64,000 bases of DNA, taken from contig NZ_JACOGA010000007.1 in assembly GCF_014284175.1 (NCBI RefSeq), positions 1-64,000 of the forward strand. Direction: 5' to 3'. Source of the stretch: Affinundibacterium flavidum. Its GTDB lineage: Bacteria; Pseudomonadota; Gammaproteobacteria; Burkholderiales; Burkholderiaceae_D. The position numbers and the translations under genes are program-made. This document shows, one piece after another, positions 44,466 to 53,013 of the stretch; within the stretch, counting starts at the first letter, position 1; the number at the start of each line of letters is the position of its first letter. Below the pieces are notes generated by a model. That model did no database searches. It was not told the DNA's origin and was given only the letters and a program-made list of their open reading frames with translations.

Positions 44466-45179
44466 ATGTCATCCGCAACACATTTAAAATTACCAATGTC
44501 ATTTGATGTACAGCTGCTTCAGAAAGATCTTGCCCGCGCTGCTGAAACCAACTGGATACGTCATTTCAATACCCGTGATTATGAGAAAGAATGGTCTTGC
44601 ATTCCTTTGCGCTCGGTTGATGGGCGTGACGATCATATTCTGCCGCTGGACAATGCTAATTTTCAAGACACCGAGATATTGCGGCAATGTCCGTATTTTC
44701 AGTATGTGATCGCACAATTTGCCTGCGAGAAGACATCGATACGGTTGATGTCACTGGAAGCCGGGGGGGAAATCAAAGAACATCGAGATCAGGGAACTTC
44801 TTTTGAGGATGGCATCACGCGTCTGCATATTCCGATTCAAACTACATCACAAGTATTGTTTCGTTTGGACGGAACGGATGTGCATTTTTCGGCAGGAGAT
44901 ACCTGGTATCTGAACGCGAATTGCTTGCACGGCGTGCGTAATCACAGTCCTCAGGCACGTGTTCATCTAATGCTCGATTGCATCAGCAATGATTGGTTGC
45001 ATCAATTATTTCTAGACGCGGGATGGGTTGCTCCCGCCGCACCGCGTTATCCTGATCCAAATATTAACGATGCCAATGTGGCCGATGTGATTGCAGCTTT
45101 GCGTCGCAGCAGTCAAGCTTCTGCACTGACATTGGCGAACGAACTCGAAGCTATTGCTGCTAACACCATTCTCTCCTGA
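44466..45179 (+). CDS. Aspartyl/asparaginyl beta-hydroxylase-like dioxygenase
   Basis: A 237-residue cupin-fold Fe(II)/2-oxoglutarate dioxygenase-like protein. EAGGEIKEHRDQG (H106, D108), TRLHIPIQTT, DTWYLNANCLHGVRNHSPQARVHLMLD (H155, R165, H167) are the metal- and co-substrate-binding segments of the Asp/Asn beta-hydroxylase family. Full length for a soluble bacterial member; no membrane anchor. A good ribosome site (AAGGA) precedes the start. In animals the family hydroxylates EGF-like domains; here the large extracellular repeat proteins of the island are possible substrates, an inference from position alone. Confidence 0.88.
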   Translation: MSSATHLKLPMSFDVQLLQKDLARAAETNWIRHFNTRDYEKEWSCIPLRSVDGRDDHILPLDNANFQDTEILRQCPYFQYVIAQFACEKTSIRLMSLEAGGEIKEHRDQGTSFEDGITRLHIPIQTTSQVLFRLDGTDVHFSAGDTWYLNANCLHGVRNHSPQARVHLMLDCISNDWLHQLFLDAGWVAPAAPRYPDPNINDANVADVIAALRRSSQASALTLANELEAIAANTILS

Positions 45180-45542
45180 GTCTCTTGAGTGGTATCACAT
45201 ATTCACCCAAAGTTTCCTCGTCATTCATTTCCAGAAAAAGCTGGCATATCAATTGCTTAGTAAGCATTACTAAAAATCACATCGGTATTTAAAGTCAATT
45301 TAAAAATATCTTTTTTATATAAAAAGACATAAAATAAATTGATGTTTTTACTTGTATTTTTAGAAGTTAATGGCAATCATAGGACTTACGCAAAATTGCG
45401 CTGACTGGTTAGGTGCAGAGTTAAAGACAATACGATTGTACGGCGATGCGAAAACAACGATGTCGATGTCAGTTTTGTGTAATTTCTAAATCATTTGCGC
45501 AAAGCGCTTTTTTTGTAACATCACAAACACTAAGGAGATGAA
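45180..45542. other. A+T-rich intergenic region upstream of the fourth tail-collar gene
   Basis: 363 bases with no gene, strongly A+T-rich at 45290-45365. A tiny stem GCGC-AAA-GCGC followed by seven T lies at 45497-45514, too short to call a terminator. It should hold the promoter for the collar gene. Confidence 0.35.
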
Positions 45543-46220
45543 ATGGAAGCATTTATGGGAACAGTATTGCCGGTGGCGTTTAATTATCCACCACGCGGCT
45601 GGTTGTTTTGTAATGGACAAATTATTTCGATTGCTCAAAATTCAGCGATGTTTGCTTTGTTAGGGACAATGTACGGCGGCGATGGGCAAAATACTTTCGC
45701 TCTCCCTGACTTGCGCGGGCGCGTGGTGGTGGGCTCGCAAGGACAAGGTCCTGGCATTGCGAATGTGGGTCAAGGCGAAAAAGCTGGCGCCAATAACGTC
45801 ACCGCGATCGCGAACGGGAATGTGTCATTTACACTTAATACTGCAAATTTACCTGCACATAATCATCCTGCTACTGTCAGTTTCAATCCGTTTAATGCAT
45901 CGACACAAATTACAGTAGGAACAACAGCATCTGGTGGTTTGCCTGCCGTTGCCAATAACGGAGGCTTGACCATAACAGGCGCCGGTGCAAATGGTGCGGC
46001 GATTTATCTGCCAGCAGGAACTGCTCCAACAAATCCGGTTAATCTGGGTGGTGTTACTACTTCTGTGACCGGTAGCGGTACGGTCGCAACACAAAATACT
46101 GGTAGTGGTGCACCAGTGACGGCGCCATTCTCTAGTTCCAGTGTAGTATCGGTGATGCAACCTTACCTTGGTCTGAATTACATTATCGCGATGGAAGGAA
46201 TTTTCCCGTCAAGAAATTAA
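45543..46220 (+). CDS. Tail-collar domain protein (microcystin-dependent-like), long copy 4
   Basis: A 225-residue tail-collar protein. FNYPPRGWLFCNGQIISIAQNSAMFALLGTMYGGDGQNTFALPDLRGRVVVG, LPAHNHPA and MQPYLGLNYIIAMEGIFPS carry the family motifs. It is ~50 residues longer than the minus-strand trio because of a Gly/Ala/Thr-rich middle insert. It is on the opposite strand, has a strong AAGGAG ribosome site and is followed by a terminator, so it is expressed separately. Confidence 0.92.
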   Translation: MEAFMGTVLPVAFNYPPRGWLFCNGQIISIAQNSAMFALLGTMYGGDGQNTFALPDLRGRVVVGSQGQGPGIANVGQGEKAGANNVTAIANGNVSFTLNTANLPAHNHPATVSFNPFNASTQITVGTTASGGLPAVANNGGLTITGAGANGAAIYLPAGTAPTNPVNLGGVTTSVTGSGTVATQNTGSGAPVTAPFSSSSVVSVMQPYLGLNYIIAMEGIFPSRN

Positions 46221-46236
46221 TTCCGCGGGAATTTTG

Positions 46237-46272
46237 AGAAAAAGCCGATGTTTTACGACATCGGCTTTTTTA
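46237..46272 (+). terminator. Rho-independent terminator after tail-collar copy 4
   Basis: AAAAAGCCGATG and CATCGGCTTTTTT form a ~12-bp stem with an 8-base loop (TTTTACGA), ending in a T-run 17 bases after the stop codon. It can work in both directions. Confidence 0.88.
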
Positions 46273-46454
46273 ATTTTTATCCCCAATTTTTAGGAAAGCT
46301 TAAGGTATTGAAGTAGCACTTTATGAAAAAAACGTAGCGAATATTAATACTTTTAAAATATTTTCTAGATAATGCTATATTGTTATTGATAAAAAATGAC
46401 AATGCTATAACGTCACGCAAACAAATGTAACTAGTTGTAACGGACATCATAGCA

Positions 46455-48611
46455 ATGAATTATCAAGAACTAAATCAGACGTCCTTCTTTTGGGCACTAC
46501 AAGGCCTCTGTGCCCTACACCGTAAGCCATTTTCCTTAGAACTCGCGCAACAGCAATGCGCAGCGCCTTATAGTAATCAGGCCTTGCATCATGCTTTGGA
46601 CGAAACGGGTTTATCAGCCAGCACCCACAAATGCGCTGCCAAAAAACTGCACCAAGAATCCTTTCCGCTCATTGCCTGGTGTCGTGCGCCGATGTCGTCA
46701 GAACTTGATAGCTGTACGGAAGCTAGTTCAGCCAATCTCATCTCACCGGCCTTAATCTTGCAAGCCGATGGCACGCACGTGTTGGTGGTAGAACAAACCG
46801 ACAGTGCTCCACAAACCATCACGCTAGAGCAATTTCAATTACGCTATACAGGTCAAATCACCCGTGTCACCCCAAAGATCGATCCAGGCATCGATGCCGA
46901 CAGTGCAGAACAAGAACGTCAAGCGCGACGATTTGGTTTTAGCTGGTTTATCCCCGAGCTCTTAAAACACAAAAAACTCTGGCAAGAAATTCTTCTGGCC
47001 TCCTTAGTCATTCAACTCATCGCACTAGCAACACCATTATTCACCCAAGCCATCATCGACAAAGTCGTCGTTCATCGCACTCAAAGCACCCTGATCGTGA
47101 TTGCCATTGGCATGTTGGTATTTATGATCTTCTCTGCAGGTTTATCATGGTTGCGACAATACTTAGTGCTGCACACTGGCAATCGGGTCGATGCTGTTCT
47201 AGGTTCTGCCGTATTTGAACGTCTGTTTAAACTTCCCCCACTGTACTTTCAGCACCGTTCCACCGGTGTGATTGCTGCCCGTATGCACGGTGTAGAAACC
47301 ATACGAGAATTCATCGCCAGTGCTGCGGTGACGATCATTCTCGATCTGCCGTTCTTATTGATCTTCGTGGCGATCATGTTCTATTACAGCGTGACCTTGA
47401 CCTTGATCGTGTTAGCCATACTCGCGGTAATCGTGACGCTCAGCGCCATCGTGGCACCGATGTTTCAAGCCAAGTTACAACAACAATTTCAACTCGGTGC
47501 CCGCAATCAAGCCTTCATGACCGAATACATCGTCGGCTTAGAAACGGTCAAATCACTGCAACTAGAACCCCAATTGAATAGCAAATACAGCGGCTATCTA
47601 GCCAGCTATCTGCAAGCTGGTTTCGACACCAAACAACTCGCCAATACCTATAACACCATCTCCAATCTGCTAGAGCAAATCATGACCTTGCTTATCCTCG
47701 CGATAGGTGCCTACACCGTCATGCACAGCACCGAGTTCACCATCGGGATGCTGGTCGCTTTTCAAATGTTCTCAGGACGTTTATCACAACCCATGTTGCG
47801 CTTAGTCGGTTTATGGCAGCAGTTTCAACAAGCCCGTTTATCGGTGGATCGTTTAGGTGATTTGATGAATGCGCCGACAGAGCCTTATTCCATGGTGCCA
47901 AGCCGTGATGGTAAAAAGAGTGGAAAAGTTCAGATAGAACAAATTGCCTTCAAATACGCCGAAGAATTACCCTTGGTCTATGACAATCTCAGCCTGACAG
48001 TAGAACCAGGTCAAACCATCGGCATCATGGGACCATCCGGTTGTGGCAAAAGCACGCTCGCCAAACTACTACAAGGCTTCTACCAACCCACTGCTGGACG
48101 CATCCTGGTCGACGGTGTTGATATTCGCTATTTGTCCGCCAATGAATTACGCAGTCATTTTGGTGTTGTGCCCCAAGAGACGACCTTGTTCTCAGGAACG
48201 ATTTACGACAATCTACAGATGGCCAGCCCAGACGCCAGTTTCGAACAAATCGCTGCCGCCTGCAAAATGGCCGAGATCCATCAAACCATAGAAGCACTCC
48301 CGAAAGGCTACCAAACCGAAATCGGCGAACGCGGTGCAGGTTTATCGGGTGGACAAAAACAACGCATCGCCATCGCCCGAGCCCTACTCAAACGTCCTAG
48401 CATCTTAGTCTTCGACGAAGCCACCAGTGCTTTAGATACCCACACGGCAGAACACTTCGCGCAAACCATCAACAGCCTGCACGGCAAGGTCACCATGCTC
48501 TTTATTACGCACGGCCTACCCAAAGGTTTACATGTTGATGCCGTGTACAGACTAGGTGAACAAGGTGCTCAACGCGTCGCATTAGCGCCAGCGGTTGGCA
48601 GCAATCCATAG
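46455..48611 (+). CDS. Type I secretion ABC transporter (HlyB/LapB-like)
   Basis: A 718-residue inner-membrane exporter ATPase. Residues 1-140 are a C39-peptidase-like domain lacking the catalytic D-C motif (the region reads SFFWALQGLCALHRKP), so it should bind but not cut substrates, as in HlyB and LapB. Residues ~165-450 form the six-helix membrane domain. The ATPase domain has Walker A GPSGCGKST (K532), Q-loop VPQETTLF, signature LSGGQKQRIAIARALL and Walker B ILVFDEATSALD. It should move unfolded RTX-type proteins from cytoplasm to outside with the HlyD protein and an outer-membrane TolC-like protein, which is not in the window. Confidence 0.95.
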   Translation: MNYQELNQTSFFWALQGLCALHRKPFSLELAQQQCAAPYSNQALHHALDETGLSASTHKCAAKKLHQESFPLIAWCRAPMSSELDSCTEASSANLISPALILQADGTHVLVVEQTDSAPQTITLEQFQLRYTGQITRVTPKIDPGIDADSAEQERQARRFGFSWFIPELLKHKKLWQEILLASLVIQLIALATPLFTQAIIDKVVVHRTQSTLIVIAIGMLVFMIFSAGLSWLRQYLVLHTGNRVDAVLGSAVFERLFKLPPLYFQHRSTGVIAARMHGVETIREFIASAAVTIILDLPFLLIFVAIMFYYSVTLTLIVLAILAVIVTLSAIVAPMFQAKLQQQFQLGARNQAFMTEYIVGLETVKSLQLEPQLNSKYSGYLASYLQAGFDTKQLANTYNTISNLLEQIMTLLILAIGAYTVMHSTEFTIGMLVAFQMFSGRLSQPMLRLVGLWQQFQQARLSVDRLGDLMNAPTEPYSMVPSRDGKKSGKVQIEQIAFKYAEELPLVYDNLSLTVEPGQTIGIMGPSGCGKSTLAKLLQGFYQPTAGRILVDGVDIRYLSANELRSHFGVVPQETTLFSGTIYDNLQMASPDASFEQIAAACKMAEIHQTIEALPKGYQTEIGERGAGLSGGQKQRIAIARALLKRPSILVFDEATSALDTHTAEHFAQTINSLHGKVTMLFITHGLPKGLHVDAVYRLGEQGAQRVALAPAVGSNP

Positions 48612-48681
48612 TGCAGCGAATGAATCGCCACGCAGATAGACGCAAAGAGCACAACAAACACAAGAATCAATACAGCAAAAA

Positions 48682-50112
48682 ATGAATCAAGCAAATACCA
48701 ACAACCCAGCACCAGAAACGCCAGCAACACCAAGCGCCCAAGTCATCCAACTACACCCACCCACGCGCTGGCACGACCCGCTACAACTTATTCAAAACAA
48801 TCCCCCCAGCCAAACAGGTCGCATTGTCCTTTGGTCGGTCTCGATACTAGTCTTTATCCTCATCATCTGGGCAGCCTTTGGCAAGCTCGACATCATTGCC
48901 AGTAGCGAAGGTAAATTAGTCCCGCAAACGCTAGTCAAAATCGTGCAACCCGCTGAATCCGGCATCATTAAAGAACTCTTAGTCAATGAAGGCGACAGCG
49001 TTAAAGCAGGCCAAGTCATCGCACGCTTGGATACCACCTTAGCCAACGCCGATCAAAGCAGCATCAGCAATGACCTGCACACCCAACAAATGCAAGTGCG
49101 CCGACTACAAGCTGAACTCAATGATCAAGCTATGCAAAGCAAAGCAGGCGACGACAACGCTCTCTTCAATCAAATCCATAACCAATACTTAGCACACAGA
49201 AAAACCTTACGCGATAATCTCGATCAAGAACTCTCTCTACTTCAAAAAGCCGAACACGAACGTAAAAGCGCGCTAGAGATTTTAAGTAAATACGAACAAA
49301 TTTTACCTTCTCACAAAAAAACTGCTGACGCCTATACCGAGCTAGAAAAAGAAGGCATCGTCGCCAATTCACAAAGTGCAGAAAAACAGCGCGCCGCCAT
49401 AGAAACACAAAAGAACCTCGACGCCCAACAAGCTACAGTCGCTGCACTTAACGCCACCATCAATGCCCAACAAAAACGCCTCGCCCAAATCAAAAGTACC
49501 TATCAATCCGAGTTACAAAAAGAACTCGCCGACCTTCAACAAAAGATCGGACAACTCCAACCCACACTTGATAAGAGCAATTACAAACAAGGCTTAATGG
49601 AACTCAAAGCCCCCCAAGACGGCACCATCAAAGACATCGCCACCACCACGGTTGGTGCAGTAGTACAACCCGGCAGTGTCGTCATGACGCTCGTTCCCAA
49701 AGGCGAACAACTGTATGCCGACGTCAGTATTAAAAATGAAGACATTGGCTTTGTCGAAGTCGGACAAATTGTGCAAATCAAAGTCGCGACTTATCCGTTT
49801 CAACGCTTCGGCATGCTAAGTGGCAAGCTGACTCATCTCAGTGCCGATGCCACGGAAGTCAACAAACCCAACGCAGCAGCTAACAACTCAAATGTTTCAG
49901 GTGCGAATGAAAACAATGCCAGCGTGACAGCCACCTACAAAGCACGCATTCAGTTGGATCAACAGAGTTTGATCGATGCACAAGGCAAGAAACATCAGCT
50001 CAATGCGGGTATGCAAATCGTGGCAGAGATCAATCAGGGACGGCGTAGTGTCTTGGAATATTTATTGTCCCCTGTGCAGAAGGCTGTGAATGAAGCGGGG
50101 CGGGAGAGATAG
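48682..50112 (+). CDS. HlyD-family type I secretion adaptor
   Basis: A 476-residue membrane-fusion protein: one membrane helix at ~48-68 (IVLWSVSILVFILIIWAAFG), a lipoyl half-motif (VQPAESGIIKELLVNEGDSVKAGQVIARLD), a long coiled coil ~115-300, the second lipoyl half (KAPQDGTIKDIATTTVGAVVQPGSVVMTLVP) and the C-terminal domain ending SVLEYLLSPVQKA, typical of HlyD of T1SS. It lies 70 bases after the ABC gene. The last 44 codons are repeated as a relic at 50787-50918. Confidence 0.95.
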   Translation: MNQANTNNPAPETPATPSAQVIQLHPPTRWHDPLQLIQNNPPSQTGRIVLWSVSILVFILIIWAAFGKLDIIASSEGKLVPQTLVKIVQPAESGIIKELLVNEGDSVKAGQVIARLDTTLANADQSSISNDLHTQQMQVRRLQAELNDQAMQSKAGDDNALFNQIHNQYLAHRKTLRDNLDQELSLLQKAEHERKSALEILSKYEQILPSHKKTADAYTELEKEGIVANSQSAEKQRAAIETQKNLDAQQATVAALNATINAQQKRLAQIKSTYQSELQKELADLQQKIGQLQPTLDKSNYKQGLMELKAPQDGTIKDIATTTVGAVVQPGSVVMTLVPKGEQLYADVSIKNEDIGFVEVGQIVQIKVATYPFQRFGMLSGKLTHLSADATEVNKPNAAANNSNVSGANENNASVTATYKARIQLDQQSLIDAQGKKHQLNAGMQIVAEINQGRRSVLEYLLSPVQKAVNEAGRER

Positions 50113-50161
50113 ATTTAGTTAATCGTATTAAGTTGAATATTTTAAAGAACGGAGAGCGTTA

Positions 50162-50698
50162 ATGACCAAATTAAATTATGTAGTCGCAGTGATGTTGGTA
50201 GCGTTTGTAGTATTGTCGCCAACTCACGCGCAACAAGTGAAAAAGTGGACAGATAAAGACGGTAAAGTCCATTACGGAGATGCAATGAACGCTCCGGCTA
50301 AGAGTGAGTCCGTACGTGTAGCAGCAAATAGTAATGGCTATTCAACGGACGTACCAAAAACATCAGAATCCAGCAAGAAAGCTGCCCCTGATATTAAAAA
50401 GAAAGGAGGCGAAATAGATGCTAAATTTGGGCTTCCTGTAGAAGCCATCAATCAGTGTATCGCTTATGCGAAAGAGTACGCGCGCGTTCCTCGTCAAGAG
50501 GGGAAGCTAGGTGATAGTAAGGCTACAGGTTTGATAGCGCAAATAAGTAAGTCATGTCCAAACGTCGAAATTTCATGCACGATCAAAACTCAATCACCTC
50601 AGGATGATCGATGCGAAGCGATCAAGCCGACATCGAAGAATAAAGTGTTTAGTGGCACGGTGGATAATATTCCTAGGGGATACATTTATGGGCAGTAG
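50162..50698 (+). CDS. DUF4124-domain exported protein
   Basis: A 178-residue protein with a Sec signal (cut after THAQ) followed directly by a DUF4124 motif, VKKWTDKDGKVHYGDAMNAP. The C-terminal half has three Cys (CIAYAKEYA, SCPNVEISC). The ribosome site AACGGAGAGCG precedes ATG 50162. DUF4124 proteins are small envelope proteins of unknown role, common in betaproteobacteria. Confidence 0.85.
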   Translation: MTKLNYVVAVMLVAFVVLSPTHAQQVKKWTDKDGKVHYGDAMNAPAKSESVRVAANSNGYSTDVPKTSESSKKAAPDIKKKGGEIDAKFGLPVEAINQCIAYAKEYARVPRQEGKLGDSKATGLIAQISKSCPNVEISCTIKTQSPQDDRCEAIKPTSKNKVFSGTVDNIPRGYIYGQ

Positions 50699-50786
50699 TG
50701 TTGAAAAATCTGCGAACAATTCAACACCCATGTAATTTGATTGGACGTGAAAAATCAAAGATACGATGAATACTCGGTAGTGGTGT

Positions 50787-50918
50787 CAAGGTAAGGAATA
50801 TCAGTTCAATGTTGGGATGCAAATTGTGGAGGAGATTAATCAGGGTAGGCGTAGTGTGTTGGCGTATTTGTTGTCTCCCGTGCAGAAGGCGATGAATGAG
50901 GCTGGGCGGGGGCGTTGA
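50787..50918 (+). pseudogene. Relic of the 3' end of a second hlyD gene
   Basis: A 44-codon frame reading QGKEYQFNVGMQIVEEINQG and continuing to SVLAYLLSPVQKAMNEAG, then TGA. This matches the last 44 codons of the intact hlyD (QGKKHQLNAGMQIVAEINQG ... SVLEYLLSPVQKAVNEAG) at most positions. The rest of the gene is missing. It shows that the T1SS adaptor gene, or the block around it, was once duplicated here. Confidence 0.87.
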
Positions 50919-50981
50919 GTAAATAGTAGTTCAAAGGTAAAAAAGAAATCTAATTAATAGCCATGGTAAAGAGGGTAAAAA

Positions 50982-51461
50982 ATGAAGACCGTAAGAGTAA
51001 ATCGTTTCGTAAGCGCAGTGGCTGCGTTGGCATTGATAGTCGGTACCGGAGGATGTGCCACTGTGTATCAGAAGTCGGAATTTTCGGGTATGGATGGCTA
51101 CAGCAGTAAAGTCATCAGTGACGATACGGTCGAGATTCAATACATGGTAAGTCAACCTTGGAACTTCAGTAAGGTGTTGAATTTTTCTTTATATAGAGCG
51201 GCAGAAATGGCGACAGAGCGTGGCTATTTTAGTTTTAAATTGTTGGTGTTAAAAGAATATTCCGTAGGAACTAGCAAGATCGCAAAATGTACTGTGCAGT
51301 TTATTGATCCACCTGCAGCGGAAAGAATATTACCAGAAACGGCGGATCAACTTGCCACTTATGATTTGGTTGGTTTGGGAGTCTTTAAGCCTGGTGATGC
51401 GTTTGTGGCTTCTGAGTTGAAGAGAATGATTGATGTGAAATTGATTGATGTTAAAAAATAA
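50982..51461 (+). CDS. Small lipoprotein, CC0125/CC1285-like
   Basis: A 159-residue protein with a lipoprotein signal (ALIVGTGGC, Cys at 25). The mature part (SGMDGYSSKVISDDTVEIQY ... SLYRAAEMATERGYFSFKLL) follows the pattern of the CC0125/CC1285 lipoprotein family, found in the envelope and of unknown role. Start ATG 50982 follows a weak GAGGG site. Confidence 0.75.
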   Translation: MKTVRVNRFVSAVAALALIVGTGGCATVYQKSEFSGMDGYSSKVISDDTVEIQYMVSQPWNFSKVLNFSLYRAAEMATERGYFSFKLLVLKEYSVGTSKIAKCTVQFIDPPAAERILPETADQLATYDLVGLGVFKPGDAFVASELKRMIDVKLIDVKK

Positions 51462-51564
51462 ATCGTATCTCGTAGTAGCTGCACCAGGAGTAATAGTAGT
51501 TAAGAATAATCTTTCAATTATGAGTGTCTAAATTTACTTTCGAAGTTTGAAGGAGAAAATATTA

Positions 51565-52953
51565 ATGAATCAAAAAAAATTAGCATCGAATGCTAAAGTT
51601 CGTGAACATGTTCAGTGGCTTTTGCTGGCATCGGTCTTGTTAATCGCAATGACCATGAGTATGGGTGTTTTTGCTCAGAAACCTGTGCCATCACCTTCGA
51701 ACAATGGTACTGAAAAATCAAATCGAAGTGATACCTATTTGAGTAAAAAACAAATGAGAAAGTCGCCAGAATGGCGACTGCAAATGAGCGAAATTCTTCT
51801 GGGTGATGGGAAATCTGCCGATGCAGATTGGCAATTGGCCGCTGCACAATTGCGTGTATTAAAGCCTGAAGTTGATATGCGTAAATTTGAGCGCTTTGCC
51901 ATTCAAAGAATCGTGGTTGGAGACGTCGATTTTTCTATTTTTCATTGGTTAGAAGATATTAGGGAGAGTATGGGGGTCTATAAAACTGATCCACACTTTT
52001 TTTCTGGGACACCTCATAAGTTGTTGATGACGCGAAAGAAGGGGGAACTTGTGTTTAGCAAATATTTTGACGACATAGAGACCTTCGAATTTCCACAAGA
52101 AAGAGATCTACCTGCCAACGAGTCAAGGTTTTATCAGACCAAAGATGTTGAGTGGGAGCAGAAATGCAAACGATCAAATATTCGAAAAAATATGAATATG
52201 CATTCGGATAATTATCGTATTTGTCCGAGCTTTCTATTGGCAAAAAGTCGAGGTTATGAAGTCATTCTTTTTTCCACAATTCATAGCGAGGATTTGAATG
52301 CACGGTACTACAGTTTTGATCCCAAGACTGGCTTACTTGGCTCCATTTTAGAAGTGCATGCAAAATTTGGAAATAGTGATCTCAATTATGATAGGGCGAC
52401 CAATACCATTTATGTTGAAAGTCATACGATGGAGGTATTACCAAAGGAAGCTCAAGAGTTGCCTACACTGAGACAAATACAAGCGCTCAAGGCGTTTTTG
52501 CAGAGTGGTTTGGGACACAGATTTTGTGAAATAAGACGTTGCATTCCCGGTAGCAGTCCATTGGGAAGTAGATCGGAAACTGTCCACAGGGTGGAATTAG
52601 GTGTAGAGGGTAGGTTTTATGAAAATCTTAAGGCGTTTTTAGGGCCTTATTTCTTGGAGCAAAATAATCGAGATGTATTGGAATGGCTACAGGGTGAAGA
52701 TAATCGAATTCAAGAATTGGAAAATGAGTCATGGGAGTTTCGAGCGATCTGGATATGCAATTTTATGGGCACTTTCTCAGCAGTCAATGAATCGCAGCGA
52801 ATATTAAAAGCTTGGGAAAAAATCCCTGTCAAAGCGAGACAAGAAATCATTCCTAGCGATATCGCTTTGTATTGGGCAGCGCTTGGCATGGAGGGATTGC
52901 TTAAAGCTTTTCCAAATTTACTTTTGGAAAATTTAGAGTTCCGCAAAGAGTAA
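51565..52953 (+). CDS. Hypothetical exported protein
   Basis: A ~462-residue protein with an N-terminal hydrophobic signal segment (VQWLLLASVLLIAMTMSMGVFAQ, likely cut after FAQ). No known domain recognised; the mature part is mixed alpha/beta with a few Cys (KCKRSN; RICPSF; CEIRRC). ATG 51565 (AAGGAG 10 bases upstream) is preferred to TTG 51547. It lies between the T1SS genes and the duplicated exported proteins and is low in G+C like them. Confidence 0.65.
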   Translation: MNQKKLASNAKVREHVQWLLLASVLLIAMTMSMGVFAQKPVPSPSNNGTEKSNRSDTYLSKKQMRKSPEWRLQMSEILLGDGKSADADWQLAAAQLRVLKPEVDMRKFERFAIQRIVVGDVDFSIFHWLEDIRESMGVYKTDPHFFSGTPHKLLMTRKKGELVFSKYFDDIETFEFPQERDLPANESRFYQTKDVEWEQKCKRSNIRKNMNMHSDNYRICPSFLLAKSRGYEVILFSTIHSEDLNARYYSFDPKTGLLGSILEVHAKFGNSDLNYDRATNTIYVESHTMEVLPKEAQELPTLRQIQALKAFLQSGLGHRFCEIRRCIPGSSPLGSRSETVHRVELGVEGRFYENLKAFLGPYFLEQNNRDVLEWLQGEDNRIQELENESWEFRAIWICNFMGTFSAVNESQRILKAWEKIPVKARQEIIPSDIALYWAALGMEGLLKAFPNLLLENLEFRKE

Positions 52954-53013
52954 GCGAAGTGCTGGAAAAATCGGATTAAACAGATTTTTGATTTTGAGAT
53001 TATGGAAATAAAA

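Noticed and set aside
45497..45514. Small stem followed by seven T as a terminator of the beta-hydroxylase gene
   Set aside because: The stem is only four base pairs and it lies 320 bases after the stop codon, close to the next gene's ribosome site.
40311..46220. Prophage remnant, suggested by tail-collar proteins
   Set aside because: No other phage structural, integrase or lysis gene nearby; collar proteins of this size are common bacterial genes next to DUF6916 and GNAT genes.
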